Assembly: GCA_964291375.2 (NCBI GenBank)
Contig: OZ219809.1
Coordinates: 310,001 to 374,000, forward strand
Length of the DNA: 64,000 nucleotides
Direction: 5' to 3'
Source: 3107 sp001483205
GTDB taxonomy: Bacteria; Pseudomonadota; Alphaproteobacteria; Rhodobacterales; Rhodobacteraceae
The first letter of the stretch is position 1; each line of letters begins with the position of its first letter. Shown in pieces: positions 9,794 through 18,945 of this stretch. The notes beneath the pieces were generated by a model. That model did no database searches, was not told where the DNA came from, and worked only from the letters and a program-made list of their open reading frames with translations. Both the position numbers and the translations under genes were made by a program.

Positions 9794-10273
9794 ATGACCC
9801 GTATCTGCCATATCAATATCGACGACAGCGGCCTGCCGGTGCCGACGCCGGAGATTGAGCAGGAACGCCGGGTGGCGATCTTTGACCTGCTGGAGGACAA
9901 CAGTTTTGCCCTGCCACAGCGCGATGATCGGGACGCGCCCCCCGGCCCGTTCCGCCTGGGGCTGGCGATCCGCAACCGCCGCATTGTCTTTGACATCGCC
10001 ACAGAGAACGACGTGAAGGCGGCGGAGTTTCACCTCTCGCTCGGCCCGTTCCGGCAGGTGGTCAAGGACTACTTCCAGATTTGCGAAAGCTATTTCGATG
10101 CGGTGAAAAAGCTGCCACCCAGCCGGATCGAGGCAATCGACATGGCCCGGCGCGGCATCCACAACGAAGGCGCGCGGGTGTTGCAGGAACGGCTGGAGGG
10201 CAAGGCCGAGATCGACACCGACACCGCCCGCCGCCTGTTCACACTGATCTGCGTGCTGCATTTCGGGGGTTGA
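9794..10273 (+). CDS. UPF0262 family protein
   Basis: This 159-residue soluble protein begins MTRICHINIDD, the characteristic N-terminus of UPF0262, a family restricted in my recollection to alphaproteobacteria and without known function. A GTG overlapping the pntB stop would add seven residues, but the ATG at 9794 fits the family better. The protein has no signal peptide or membrane segment. It sits between pntB and a low-molecular-weight phosphatase gene and ends four bases before the latter starts, which suggests one transcript. No function should be inferred beyond this. Confidence 0.85.
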   Translation: MTRICHINIDDSGLPVPTPEIEQERRVAIFDLLEDNSFALPQRDDRDAPPGPFRLGLAIRNRRIVFDIATENDVKAAEFHLSLGPFRQVVKDYFQICESYFDAVKKLPPSRIEAIDMARRGIHNEGARVLQERLEGKAEIDTDTARRLFTLICVLHFGG

Positions 10274-10277
10274 AGCG

Positions 10278-10739
10278 GTGGCGGGCGGTCTTCCACAATC
10301 GGTCCTGTTCTGTTGCGACCACAACGCCGTCAGATCGCCCATGGCCGAGGGCCTGATGAAGAAATACTACGGTCAGGAGTGCTATGTGCAGTCGGCCGGG
10401 GTGAAGAACGACATGGAAATAGACGGTTTTTCCATTGCCGTCTGTCAGGAACTGGGGGTTGAGCTTTCCCGCCACCGCACCCGGTCTTTTCACGAGATGG
10501 AGGAATGGGGTGATGATCTTTCGGGGTTTGATCTGGTTATCGCCCTGTCCCCGGCCAGCCAGCACCGCGCCCTTGATCTGACCCGCTGGTATCACCTTGA
10601 TGTGGAATACTGGCCGATCATCGACCCGACCGGGCTTGGCAGTCGGCGCGAGGAAAAGCTGGTTGCCTATCGGCTGGCGCGGGATCAGATCGGCAAACAG
10701 TTGATTCAGCGGTTCGGTCCGCCGACCCGGAAGGGCTGA
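10278..10739 (+). CDS. Low-molecular-weight protein tyrosine phosphatase family protein
   Basis: The 153-residue protein has the signature P-loop C-X5-R-S of low-molecular-weight phosphatases and arsenate reductases: Cys13, Arg19 and Ser20 in FCCDHNAVRSPMAEG. An Asp-Pro in IIDPTGLG near residue 116 is placed where the general acid lies in this fold. It is predicted to be cytoplasmic. The start is GTG, four bases after the UPF0262 stop. The substrate cannot be told from sequence; the short, phosphatase-like form and the absence of neighbouring ars genes argue against arsenate detoxification. Confidence 0.85.
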   Translation: MAGGLPQSVLFCCDHNAVRSPMAEGLMKKYYGQECYVQSAGVKNDMEIDGFSIAVCQELGVELSRHRTRSFHEMEEWGDDLSGFDLVIALSPASQHRALDLTRWYHLDVEYWPIIDPTGLGSRREEKLVAYRLARDQIGKQLIQRFGPPTRKG

Positions 10740-10931
10740 ACGCGCTTGAGTCGGCCCCCGGACAGCCTCGTGCAGCCCCGGCGGGCCGCCCATTCACCGC
10801 TTCCCATGGGCGGGCGCGTGTGATACGGATGCACCGGGGGCTGCGAAGGCCCGAACCCCTGTCCGTGCGCAGCGGAATGACCGGCGGGACGGTTCCGGCG
10901 CAACAACCGCGCCAACAACGGGAGAAATCAG

Positions 10932-11888
10932 TTGAACAAACGACCATTGCAGGTGATCCTTGCCCAACCGAGGGGATTTTGCGCCGGTGTTGTCAGGGCA
11001 ATCGACATCGTGGAGCGGGCGCTGGAGATTTACGGCGCGCCGGTCTATGTCCGCCATGAAATCGTTCACAACAAGCATGTTGTTGAAAGTCTGGTCGCCA
11101 AGGGCGCGCGGTTCGTCGAGGAAGTCAGCGACATCCCGACCGGGGCGATTGCGGTGTTCAGCGCCCATGGGGTGTCGCGCAAAGTGTGGGATGATGCCGG
11201 GGACGGTGACCTGCGGGTGATTGACGCCACCTGTCCGCTGGTCAGCAAGGTGCATAACGAGACCAAGCGATACGCGCGGCAGGGCTATGAAATCATCCTG
11301 ATCGGGCATCCCGGACACCCGGAGGTCGAGGGCACTATGGGCCAGGTGCCCGGCGGGGTGCATCTGGTCTCTGACCTGGCGGATGTGGCGGCATTGCAGC
11401 CTGCCGACCCGGAGCGGCTGTCCTATGTGACGCAGACGACGCTCAGCGTCGATGACACCCGCGAAATTATCGCCGCCCTCAAGGTGCGGTTTCCCGGTAT
11501 TCAGGGCCCCGATGTGAAGGACATCTGCTATGCGACCCAGAACCGTCAGACCGCGGTGCGGCTGCTGGCGGAAACCTCTGACGTGATTCTGGTGATCGGC
11601 GCGGATTATAGCTCTAACTCCAACCGCCTGCGCGAGATTGGTGAGATGTCCGGCACCGACAGCTATCTTATTCCCGATGCCGGGAGCCTTGATCCGGCCT
11701 GGCTGGATGGGGCGAAGACCGTGGGGGTCACGGCGGGCGCTTCGGCCCCGGAATACCTTGTGCAGGGGCTGATTGAGCGTTTGGAAGAGATGTTCGAGGT
11801 CACCGTTTCCGCCTATAAGGGGATCGAGGAGAACGTGACGTTCCGGCTGCCGAGGGAACTGGCAGGGGCAGACGGCGGCAGGGCCTGA
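10932..11888 (+). CDS. ispH: 4-hydroxy-3-methylbut-2-enyl diphosphate reductase
   Basis: IspH (LytB) is the last enzyme of the MEP pathway. It reduces HMBPP to isopentenyl and dimethylallyl diphosphate using a [4Fe-4S] cluster. The 318-residue product carries the three cluster cysteines in their usual settings: RGFCAGV (Cys17), DATCPLV and DICYATQNRQ. The start is an unusual TTG, supported by GGGAGAAA just upstream and by the family N-terminus MNKRPLQVILAQPRG. It converges on hpnC, which uses the isoprenoid product after chain extension. The 83-base gap between them contains a 22-bp sequence repeated three times. Confidence 0.96.
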   Translation: MNKRPLQVILAQPRGFCAGVVRAIDIVERALEIYGAPVYVRHEIVHNKHVVESLVAKGARFVEEVSDIPTGAIAVFSAHGVSRKVWDDAGDGDLRVIDATCPLVSKVHNETKRYARQGYEIILIGHPGHPEVEGTMGQVPGGVHLVSDLADVAALQPADPERLSYVTQTTLSVDDTREIIAALKVRFPGIQGPDVKDICYATQNRQTAVRLLAETSDVILVIGADYSSNSNRLREIGEMSGTDSYLIPDAGSLDPAWLDGAKTVGVTAGASAPEYLVQGLIERLEEMFEVTVSAYKGIEENVTFRLPRELAGADGGRA

Positions 11889-11897
11889 GTGCAAGGC

Positions 11898-11963
11898 ATG
11901 GGATGAAAGCGCTTGCATAATGGGGTGAAAGCGCTTGCATAATGGGATGAAAGCGCTTGCATA
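11898..11963. repeat. Three tandem 22-bp repeats between convergent genes
   Basis: Three head-to-tail copies of a 22-bp unit occupy 11898-11919, 11920-11941 and 11942-11963. They are identical except for one base in the second copy. Each contains TGAAAGCGCTTGCATA, whose core AAGCGCTT is a perfect palindrome that looks like operators of LacI-type regulators. The array lies between the 3' ends of ispH and hpnC. Confidence 0.9.
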
Positions 11964-11971
11964 ACGGCGCA

Positions 11972-12853
11972 TCACTCCGGCGCGGCGCGGAACAGGCCAA
12001 CGGCTCGGCCCCTCAGAACACTGCCAACCCCGACCAGCACACAGGCCGCGAATTGCCACCGGGACAGCACCACCCGCTCGGCCAGCGGATCCCGCCTGCG
12101 CAGCGCACCCAGCAGTTTCCGCGCGATGGCGATAATCACCGCGGCCTCCATCGCAAAGCGCAGGCCGCGCACCCGCCGGGGCAACGGCTCGGCGCGCACC
12201 AGCAAATGTTCCGTGGCATCAAGGCACCGGTCCAGCACCTGCCGGAGCGCGGCATCCGCGCGGGCCTGCCCCAAAGCCCCGACATCGCCCCCCGCCGCCG
12301 CCATCCAGTCCTGTGGCAGGTAAACGCGGTTCAGCGTCTCATAATCCTCGCGGCAGTCCTGAAGATGGTTCAGCACCTGAAGCGCATTGCACAGGGCATC
12401 CGATGACGGATAGGCCGCCGCTGATTCGCCGTGCAGGTCGATCAGATAGCGCCCGACCGGGGCGGCCGACAGGTCGCAATACCCCATCAGGTCATCCCAA
12501 TCGTCATAGCGCAGTTTTTCGGCATCCTGACGGAAGGCGCGCACAAGGTCGAGGCAATGGCGGTCGCTCACCCCGGTCTCTGTCAGGCTGTGGCGCAGTG
12601 CATGGGCCTTGCGGAAGGACGGGGCGGGCGACCCGCCCCCCCGGATGGCCTCGGCAAAACCATCCAAGCGCCTGATCTTTTCAGCCGGGGTCAGGTCGGG
12701 CGTGTCGGCAATGTCGTCGATTGCTCTGGCGAACGCATAGAACAGCCTGATATGCGGGCGAAGACGGGGGGGCAGAAGCACCGAGCCGACCGGGAAATTC
12801 TCGTCAGCGGCGGATTTGCCGGATGGGGTTTCCACCTCTGCCGTCATGGTCAT
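11972..12853 (-). CDS. hpnC: Squalene/phytoene synthase family protein, HpnC-like
   Basis: The 293-residue product belongs to the trans-isoprenyl head-to-head synthases. The N-terminal sequence SGKSAADENFPVGS followed by LLPPRLRPHI is what I associate with HpnC, which converts presqualene diphosphate to hydroxysqualene in the HpnC/D/E route to squalene and hopanoids. Aspartate-rich motifs are DDIAD at residues 46-50 and DCRED in the middle. The ATG at 12853 follows GGAAAGGG on the minus strand; an upstream in-frame start at 12871 is less supported. No hpnD or hpnE is in the window, so the product made here is uncertain; phytoene synthase is the main alternative. Confidence 0.8.
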   Translation of the reverse strand: MTMTAEVETPSGKSAADENFPVGSVLLPPRLRPHIRLFYAFARAIDDIADTPDLTPAEKIRRLDGFAEAIRGGGSPAPSFRKAHALRHSLTETGVSDRHCLDLVRAFRQDAEKLRYDDWDDLMGYCDLSAAPVGRYLIDLHGESAAAYPSSDALCNALQVLNHLQDCREDYETLNRVYLPQDWMAAAGGDVGALGQARADAALRQVLDRCLDATEHLLVRAEPLPRRVRGLRFAMEAAVIIAIARKLLGALRRRDPLAERVVLSRWQFAACVLVGVGSVLRGRAVGLFRAAPE

Positions 12854-12993
12854 CAACCGCCCTTTCCGCAAAGCGCGCGCCCCGGCCTGTTTCGCACCGG
12901 CCCCATGTCCGGCCCCCGGCCCGGCCCCGGCAACAGCACGGCACCGCCCGATTCAGGCCGAAAACAGCCGGAACCACCCAAGCGATGAACGGA

Positions 12994-13386
12994 TCAGGCG
13001 GCCTTGGCCTCTGTTGTCGCCTCAGCAGCCTCTGCCGCTGCCGCCGCTGCTTCTGCTGCCTGCGCCGCTTCCGCTGCCGCCAGAGCGGCCTGCTGGCGGC
13101 GCTCGCTTTCTTCCCGCGACAGCGCGACCGAGGTGCGCACCCCTCTGGACACAAATGCCATCAGGCCCTTGACCACGCGCTCATTGGGGTCGATCCCGGC
13201 GCAGGTCAGCACTTCACGCCCGTCGCGGGACCGCGCCCAGCGGGCAATCTGTTCCGACCCGTTGCCATATTTCCGGTCGTCCGCAATGGCATCATCCAAC
13301 GCGGCCAAAACCACCGCGGCGAAGAGCTTCTTCGCGCGGTTTCCCTGTTCATGGTTAAAGGCGGCACCATCAACGAAATCCAACAT
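12994..13386 (-). CDS. Small DUF6280-like protein
   Basis: The 130-residue cytoplasmic protein has a conserved-looking N-terminal core of about 95 residues (MLDFVDGAAFNHEQGNRAKK, then KYGNGSEQIARWARSRDGRE) and a C-terminal tail made almost only of Ala and Glu, which is low-complexity and probably helical. I recall close relatives in many Rhodobacterales annotated as DUF6280; the function is unknown. It is divergently oriented from efp, with about 200 bases between them that should hold both promoters. Confidence 0.75.
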   Translation of the reverse strand: MLDFVDGAAFNHEQGNRAKKLFAAVVLAALDDAIADDRKYGNGSEQIARWARSRDGREVLTCAGIDPNERVVKGLMAFVSRGVRTSVALSREESERRQQAALAAAEAAQAAEAAAAAAEAAEATTEAKAA

Positions 13387-13593
13387 CTCGTCGTCCTTTG
13401 AGTCTTACTCTTGTGTTTTCAGGCGTTGTGTCCAGTATGATTATCCTGCCTGATTCGGTATCCTGCTTAACGAATGGCTGCTATGCGCTCAGCGCAATTC
13501 CCGTAAGCCTGTCTCGTCATATTGCATGGGTTCTGCCACCCATATATAGGTTGTGCCCGAAAGTCATCAAGATTTTGTCAGGGATTTGGTGAA

Positions 13594-14157
13594 ATGCCGA
13601 AAATCAACGGAAATGAAATCCGCCCCGGAAATGTGCTGGAGCACAATGGCGGGTTGTGGGCTGCGGTGAAGGTTGACCACGTAAAGCCCGGAAAAGGCGG
13701 CGCTTTCGCCCAGGTAGAGCTGCGCAATCTGCGCAATGGGTCGAAGTTGAATGAGCGATTTCGGTCTGCCGATAAGGTGGAGCGGGTGCGGCTGGAACAG
13801 AAAGACCAGCAGTTTCTTTATGAGGATGGCGGGGTGCTGGTGTTCATGGATACCGGCACCTATGAGCAGATTCGCCTGCCGGCGGAGTTGTTGGGAGAGC
13901 GCCGCCCCTTTCTTCAGGACGGCATGACCATCGTGGTGGAGTTCTATGAGGATGAGGCGCTCAACGCCGCTCTGCCGCAGAAAGTCACCTGCAAGGTGGT
14001 CGAGACCGAGCCGGTGGTCAAAGGCCAGACCGCGGCCAACAGCTTCAAACCGGCGGTGCTGGAGAACGGGGTGCGGGTGATGGTGCCGCCGTTTGTCGGC
14101 CCGGACGAGGAGATTGTCGTCAACACCGAGACGATGGAATATGCCGAACGCGCGTAA
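13594..14157 (+). CDS. efp: Elongation factor P
   Basis: EF-P binds ribosomes stalled on polyproline stretches and stimulates peptide bond formation. The 187-residue product has the three beta-barrel domains typical of the family. The loop residue that is modified in other bacteria is Lys34 in VKPGKGGAF, so this is the lysine and not the arginine type. The ATG at 13594 is chosen because MPKINGNEIRPGN is the conserved start; the frame is open further upstream without similarity. The final residues VNTETMEYAERA match the usual C-terminus. Confidence 0.95.
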   Translation: MPKINGNEIRPGNVLEHNGGLWAAVKVDHVKPGKGGAFAQVELRNLRNGSKLNERFRSADKVERVRLEQKDQQFLYEDGGVLVFMDTGTYEQIRLPAELLGERRPFLQDGMTIVVEFYEDEALNAALPQKVTCKVVETEPVVKGQTAANSFKPAVLENGVRVMVPPFVGPDEEIVVNTETMEYAERA

Positions 14158-14186
14158 GGGGGCGCGTAAGATCGGCCCGGCGGGGG

Positions 14187-14699
14187 TCAGTCGGCGGCGC
14201 TTTCCGGCTCTGCTTCCACCCCCCACAGGGCGCTCTTGTGTGCCCAACCCTTGTGCCCGTCCGCCGACAGCTCGCACCACCCGGCCACACAGTCGCCAAG
14301 CCGGGCAATCACCCCCAGCTCCAGCCGCGCGTTGATCCGGGTTCCGGTATCGGGGTCATCGCGCAGCGCCAGCAGGTCTTCCTCGACGATCACCGTGCGC
14401 ACCCCGGACAACAGCGAATAATGCACCCAGCCGCCAGCGCCGTCGCGGTCGCTCACCCGCCGCCAATGGCCGTATTCCGCCGTGATCCGCACCGGCATGT
14501 GGCGGCGCCTGAACACCCAGTCGATCCGGTGGGTGAGGCCCGGCCCCCGGCGCACATTTGCCTCTGCCGCCTTGACCGAGACGAAGCGGGGCAGCGGCAG
14601 GTTGGTGACGGGGCCGCGCTCCTGTTCCTGTTCCTGCGCCACCGCGCCGCCGGTCCACGCCGCCAGCACCAGAATGCCGATTCCGATCCACTTGCACAT
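14187..14699 (-). CDS. Exported SH3-domain protein
   Basis: The 170-residue product begins with a signal peptide (MCKWIGIGILVLAAW, then a likely cleavage after AVA near residue 22). Two bacterial SH3-like repeats follow. The first is around ANVRRGPGLTHRIDW and the second around ARLELGVIARLGDCVAGWCEL, ending in GWAHKSALWG. Such domains usually bind cell-wall peptides. Many relatives in this order are annotated only as SH3 domain proteins. The gene converges on efp with a 29-base gap. A longer frame to 14750 would place the signal peptide internally, so the ATG at 14699 is preferred. Confidence 0.8.
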   Translation of the reverse strand: MCKWIGIGILVLAAWTGGAVAQEQEQERGPVTNLPLPRFVSVKAAEANVRRGPGLTHRIDWVFRRRHMPVRITAEYGHWRRVSDRDGAGGWVHYSLLSGVRTVIVEEDLLALRDDPDTGTRINARLELGVIARLGDCVAGWCELSADGHKGWAHKSALWGVEAEPESAAD

Positions 14700-15251
14700 G
14701 CCTGTCTGCCCTGCCGGTCGCCCGAATGCCCCTGCTGCGTTGCCAACCATGCCACGGGCCGCGCGCGGGGAAAAGCCGGGGCAGGGCGGGCGCGGCCCCG
14801 GCGCGCACGGGTGTTGTTATGGCGCGACGGTTGCCGGATGTAGCCGCAACTCCGGGCCGGGTTGTTCAATATATAGCCTGACGCCCGGATTTTGAGTCCG
14901 GTCTTCCGGCCCTGACCCCGCCCGGTCGCAAGACCGGGCCGCGCCAACCCGTGCGGGCCGGACGCGGCCTTTCGGGTTGTTCGCGCATCTGTCCCTGAAA
15001 AGCGTTCGCCACCTGCGCCCTGACAGGATCAGGGTTGGAACCTATGACCAATTTTACGTCACCACGCTGTATAGCCAAACGACTGAATTATGGCTTTACG
15101 CCTTGGTCCTGATCCCGCCCGTCGGACCGCCGGAAACGCCCATATACACCCCGCCCCCGTTCCCGCCTTGCAAATCGGAAATTTGCCACATAGGTTCGCC
15201 CAAACTTCGCCGGGCGGGCTTTCCCCGCCGCTCACACCACAGGGGAACCTC
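14700..15251. other. Intergenic gap with repeat fragments, divergent promoters expected
   Basis: This 550-base gap separates the SH3 gene from yajC and holds no convincing gene. It contains pieces of the interspersed families: the word CGCCCGGATTTTGAGTCCGG at about 14882, a second related word (TATAGCCAAACGACTGAAT) at 15069 that recurs at 47610, and GC-rich segments such as GACCCCGCCCGGTCGCAAGA. Promoters for both flanking genes must lie here, but I cannot place them. Confidence 0.55.
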
Positions 15252-15533
15252 ATGGAATCCTTCGCCCAAATCCTGCCGCTGATTCTGATTTTCGCCATCA
15301 TGTATTTCCTGCTGATCCGCCCCCAGCAGAAGAAGGCAAAAGAGCATCAGGCGATGGTCGCCGCCCTGCGCCGGGGCGATCAGGTGATCACCCAGGGCGG
15401 GCTGATCGGCAAGATCACCAAGGTCAGAGAGGGGGCCAATGAGCTGGAGCTTGAACTGGCCGAGGGCGTCAGGGTTCGCGTCGTCCAGTCCACCATCGCG
15501 CAGGTTCTGAACAAGACCGAACCTGCTTCCTGA
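15252..15533 (+). CDS. yajC: Preprotein translocase auxiliary subunit YajC
   Basis: YajC is a small inner-membrane protein that associates with SecD and SecF to aid protein export. The 93-residue product has one N-terminal membrane helix (about residues 7-21, ILPLILIFAIMYFLLI), followed by the hallmark RPQQKKAKEHQ and a soluble beta-rich tail. The ATG at 15252 is the family start. Its stop lies 24 bases before secD, consistent with a yajC-secD-secF operon. Confidence 0.95.
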   Translation: MESFAQILPLILIFAIMYFLLIRPQQKKAKEHQAMVAALRRGDQVITQGGLIGKITKVREGANELELELAEGVRVRVVQSTIAQVLNKTEPAS

Positions 15534-15557
15534 CCCTCTGAACCCCGGGCTTGCATC

Positions 15558-17225
15558 ATGCTGAAAATCGCTCTTTGGAAGCGGGTTACGATTTGGGCAC
15601 TGGTTCTGACCGGGCTGCTCATGGCGTTGCCGAACGCCTTTTACGCGCGGGTCGAGCAGCACAATGATGCGATAAGCGGGATCGGCGCGGCGGGCGATGG
15701 CCCGGACCGGCAGGCAGCGCTGGCGGCGTGGCCCGGCTGGTTGCCGTCATCGCTGGTCAATCTGGGCCTTGATCTGCGCGGCGGCGCGCATCTTCTGACC
15801 GAGGTGCGGGTGGAAGAGGTCTATGAAACCCGCGTTCAGGCGATGTGGCCGGAGATTCGCAACCTGCTGCGGGCAGAGCGCACCACAATCGGGGCCATCC
15901 GTCGGCAGGACGGCCCGCCGGATGAGTTGCGCATCCGCATATCTGACCCGACCGGCATGGCGCGGGCGGTTGAACTGGTGCGCGGCCTTGCACAGCCGGT
16001 TGTCACCCTGACCGATGTCGGTGGCAGCGATATTGTTGTCTCGGGCACCGGCGATATTCTGACCGTCACCCTGTCAGAGGCCGAACGCGCGGCGACCGAT
16101 GAGCGCACCGTGCGGCAATCGCTCGAAATCATCCGCCGACGGGTGGATGAGGTCGGCACCCGCGAACCGACAATCCAGCGTCAGGGCCGACAGCGGATCA
16201 TCGTGCAGGTGCCGGGCCTGGGGTCAGCGGCGGAGTTGAAAGCGCTGCTCGGCACCCCGGCCAAGCTGGAATTCAAACCGGTGGTCAGGCGGACCGCCGA
16301 TGCCGGGGCCATCCCCGGCGTCGGCAATCAGGTGCTGCCGTCGGTGGACCCGCGCGAAGACGGCACCTTTTACATCGTCGAGCGGGCGGCGGTGGTGACG
16401 GGCGAGGAACTGGTCGATGCACAGCCGTCTTTTGATCAGAACGGCCTGCCCGCGGTCAGTTTCCGCTTTAACCCGTCCGGGGCGCGCAAATTCGGCGACT
16501 ATACCGCCGAGAATATCGGTTCCCCCTTTGCGATCATTCTGGATGGCGAGGTGATCTCTGCCCCGGTCATTCAGAGCCATATTCCGGGCGGATCAGGCAT
16601 CATCACCGGCAGTTTCACGGTTGAGGCATCGACCGATCTTGCGGTTTTGCTGCGCGCGGGCGCGTTGCCCGCCGGGCTTGATATTCTCGAAGAGCGCACC
16701 ATCGGGCCGGAGCTTGGCCAGGACAGTATCGAGGCCGGGCGCATCGCCTGCATCATCGCCTTTGCCGCGGTGCTGGTGTTCATGGCGGCGAGTTACGGCC
16801 TGTTTGGTCTGTTCGCCAATATTGCGCTGGTGCTGAATGTCGGACTGATCTTTGGCCTGCTCTCAATGATCGGCGCAACGCTGACCCTGCCGGGGATCGC
16901 CGGGATTGTGCTGACCATCGGTATGGCGGTGGACGCCAACGTGCTGATATTCGAGCGTATCCGCGAAGAACTGAAGACCGCCAGAGGCCCGGCCCGTGCC
17001 ATTGAACTGGGCTATGAAAAGGCGCTGTCGGCGATTCTGGACGCCAATATCACCACCTTCATCACCGCGGTGATCCTGTTCGTCATGGGGTCCGGCCCGG
17101 TGCGCGGCTTTTCGGTCACGCTCGGCCTGGGGATCATCACCTCGGTCTTCACGGCCATCTACGTCACCCGCCTGATGATCGTGATGTGGTTCGAGCGCAA
17201 ACGCCCCCGCACAATCGAGGTCTAG
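15558..17225 (+). CDS. secD: Protein translocase subunit SecD
   Basis: SecD is an RND-fold membrane protein that, with SecF, uses the proton gradient to complete export through SecYEG. The 555-residue product has the first membrane helix at about residues 8-28, a large periplasmic domain (LGLDLRGGAHLLTEV near its start, PTIQRQGRQRIIVQVPG later), and five further helices in the last 180 residues, beginning after TIGPELGQDSI. The last helices hold VDANVLIFERIREE. It is separated from secF by only three bases. Confidence 0.97.
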   Translation: MLKIALWKRVTIWALVLTGLLMALPNAFYARVEQHNDAISGIGAAGDGPDRQAALAAWPGWLPSSLVNLGLDLRGGAHLLTEVRVEEVYETRVQAMWPEIRNLLRAERTTIGAIRRQDGPPDELRIRISDPTGMARAVELVRGLAQPVVTLTDVGGSDIVVSGTGDILTVTLSEAERAATDERTVRQSLEIIRRRVDEVGTREPTIQRQGRQRIIVQVPGLGSAAELKALLGTPAKLEFKPVVRRTADAGAIPGVGNQVLPSVDPREDGTFYIVERAAVVTGEELVDAQPSFDQNGLPAVSFRFNPSGARKFGDYTAENIGSPFAIILDGEVISAPVIQSHIPGGSGIITGSFTVEASTDLAVLLRAGALPAGLDILEERTIGPELGQDSIEAGRIACIIAFAAVLVFMAASYGLFGLFANIALVLNVGLIFGLLSMIGATLTLPGIAGIVLTIGMAVDANVLIFERIREELKTARGPARAIELGYEKALSAILDANITTFITAVILFVMGSGPVRGFSVTLGLGIITSVFTAIYVTRLMIVMWFERKRPRTIEV

Positions 17226-17228
17226 GAT

Positions 17229-18194
17229 ATGCGCCTGAAACTTGTTCCCGCAAAGACCGACTGGGATTTTTTCTCGATCGCCAGACTCACCTTTGGCCTG
17301 TCCGCCGCCGCGATGGTTGCCTCGGCCATCCTGTTCCTGACCGTGGGGCTGAACTACGGCATCGACTTCAGGGGCGGCACCACGTTCCGCACCACCGCCG
17401 AGCGGGAAGTCGTCATTGCCGATTATCGCGCCGCCATTCTGCCGCTTGGGTTAGGCGACATATCGATCACCGAGGTGTTCGACCCCACCAAGCCCGACCA
17501 GAACGTCACCCAGATTCGTGTCGAGGCCCAGGAAGGGGATGAGGCAGTGACCACCGAGACCAGCGCCGCGGTGCTGGCGGCATTGCAGCAGGTCGATCCG
17601 GGCCTGAGCTTTCTCAGCGTCGAATCCGTCGGCCCGAAAGTGTCGGGAGAGCTGATCCGGGCGGCGGTGGTTGCCGTCATGCTGGCTATCGGGGCGGTGT
17701 TGTTCTATATCTGGTTGCGTTTCGAGTGGCAGTTCAGCTTAGGCGCAGTGGCCGCGCTGATCCATGACGTGGCGATCACCATCGGCGTTTTCAGCCTGCT
17801 GGGGATCAAGTTTGACCTTGCGATTATCGCCGCCCTGCTGACCATTGTCGGCTATTCGCTGAACGACACGGTGGTGGTTTTCGACCGGGTGCGGGAAAAT
17901 CTGCGCAAATACAAAAAGAAAGACCTCAAGGGGGTTCTCAACCTGTCGATCAACGAAACCCTCAGCCGGACGGTAATGACCTCTGTCACCACGCTTCTGG
18001 CGCTGATTTCGCTGTTCATTCTGGGGGGTGACGTGATCCGGGGGTTTGTGTTTGCGATGATCCTGGGGGTGGTGATCGGCACCTATTCGTCGGTCTTTGT
18101 GGCCTCGGCGATTCTGCTGCGCCTTGGCGTCAAGCGCGACTGGTCAAAGCCGGATGCCAATACCGGCAACCGGTTTGCCGGCACGGATGCCTGA
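17229..18194 (+). CDS. secF: Protein translocase subunit SecF
   Basis: SecF is the second membrane subunit of the SecDF export motor. The 321-residue product shows the first helix (residues about 18-38), the motif GIDFRGGTTF, a periplasmic domain, and five C-terminal helices containing YSLNDTVVVFDRVRENLRK, the conserved SecF signature. It follows secD immediately. Its last eight bases overlap the start of the downstream permease gene, so that gene is probably co-transcribed even though it is unrelated to secretion. Confidence 0.97.
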   Translation: MRLKLVPAKTDWDFFSIARLTFGLSAAAMVASAILFLTVGLNYGIDFRGGTTFRTTAEREVVIADYRAAILPLGLGDISITEVFDPTKPDQNVTQIRVEAQEGDEAVTTETSAAVLAALQQVDPGLSFLSVESVGPKVSGELIRAAVVAVMLAIGAVLFYIWLRFEWQFSLGAVAALIHDVAITIGVFSLLGIKFDLAIIAALLTIVGYSLNDTVVVFDRVRENLRKYKKKDLKGVLNLSINETLSRTVMTSVTTLLALISLFILGGDVIRGFVFAMILGVVIGTYSSVFVASAILLRLGVKRDWSKPDANTGNRFAGTDA

Positions 18195-18945
18195 CGGGGC
18201 AGAGTTCTTTGCGGCAATCGGCAGCGGGGATTTCGCCCTGCTTGCCTTTGGCGCGGCGCTTGCCGGTCTGGTGCGCGGTTTTGCCGGATTCGGCACCGCC
18301 ATGGTGTATCTGCCGCTTGCCGGTCAGGTGCTGTCGCCCTTTGCCGCGCTGACCACCCTGATTATCATGGACCTGATCGGCCCGCTGCCCAATATGCCGC
18401 GCGCCTGGCGGGATGGTGCCCCCCGGGATGTGCTGCGCCTTGGCCTTGGTGCGCTGGTCGCCCTGCCGCTGGGGGTTGCGGTTCTGGGGCGGGTTCCGGC
18501 AGAGGCTTTTCGCTACGGGGTATCGTTCATCTGCCTGATATTGCTGATATTTTTGATTGCGGGCATTCGCTATCGGCGGGTGCTTAGCCGTTCGATGGTT
18601 TACATGACCGGGGCCGTGGGGGGCTTTCTGGCCGGGTGTGTCGGCCTGCCCGGCCCGCCGGTGATCATGCTCTATATGGCCAGCCCGAAGCCGGTATCGG
18701 TGATCCGCGCCAACCTGACCATGTATCTGCTGGCGACCGATGTTCTGATGCTGGGGGTTCTGGGGCTGAGCGGCCATCTGGTTGCCGGTGCCGTGGCGAC
18801 AGGTGCGGGGCTTGCGGGCATCTATCTGGCGGCGAATGTTGCAGGGGCGGCGATGTTCAGGCCGGAGCGAGAGACAGCCTATCGCCGGGTTGCTTATCTG
18901 ATCATCGCGGCCTCTGCCCTGTCGGGGCTGCCGCTGTTTGACTGA
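18187..18945 (+). CDS. TauE/SafE family membrane permease
   Basis: The 252-residue protein is almost entirely hydrophobic, with seven to eight membrane segments and the family repeat GLVRGFAGFGTAMVYLPL near the N-terminus and GGFLAGCVGLPGPPVIMLYM in the second half. TauE/SafE proteins are thought to export sulfite, sulfoacetate or related anions, but substrates are rarely known. The ATG at 18187 overlaps the end of secF. A second, different member of this family lies at 50497-51258. Confidence 0.85.
   Translation: MPDGAEFFAAIGSGDFALLAFGAALAGLVRGFAGFGTAMVYLPLAGQVLSPFAALTTLIIMDLIGPLPNMPRAWRDGAPRDVLRLGLGALVALPLGVAVLGRVPAEAFRYGVSFICLILLIFLIAGIRYRRVLSRSMVYMTGAVGGFLAGCVGLPGPPVIMLYMASPKPVSVIRANLTMYLLATDVLMLGVLGLSGHLVAGAVATGAGLAGIYLAANVAGAAMFRPERETAYRRVAYLIIAASALSGLPLFD

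Noticed and set aside
10278..10739. Arsenate reductase
   Set aside because: The P-loop fits both families, but no ars genes are near and the protein forms a unit with pntAB and UPF0262; the general phosphatase-family call is safer.
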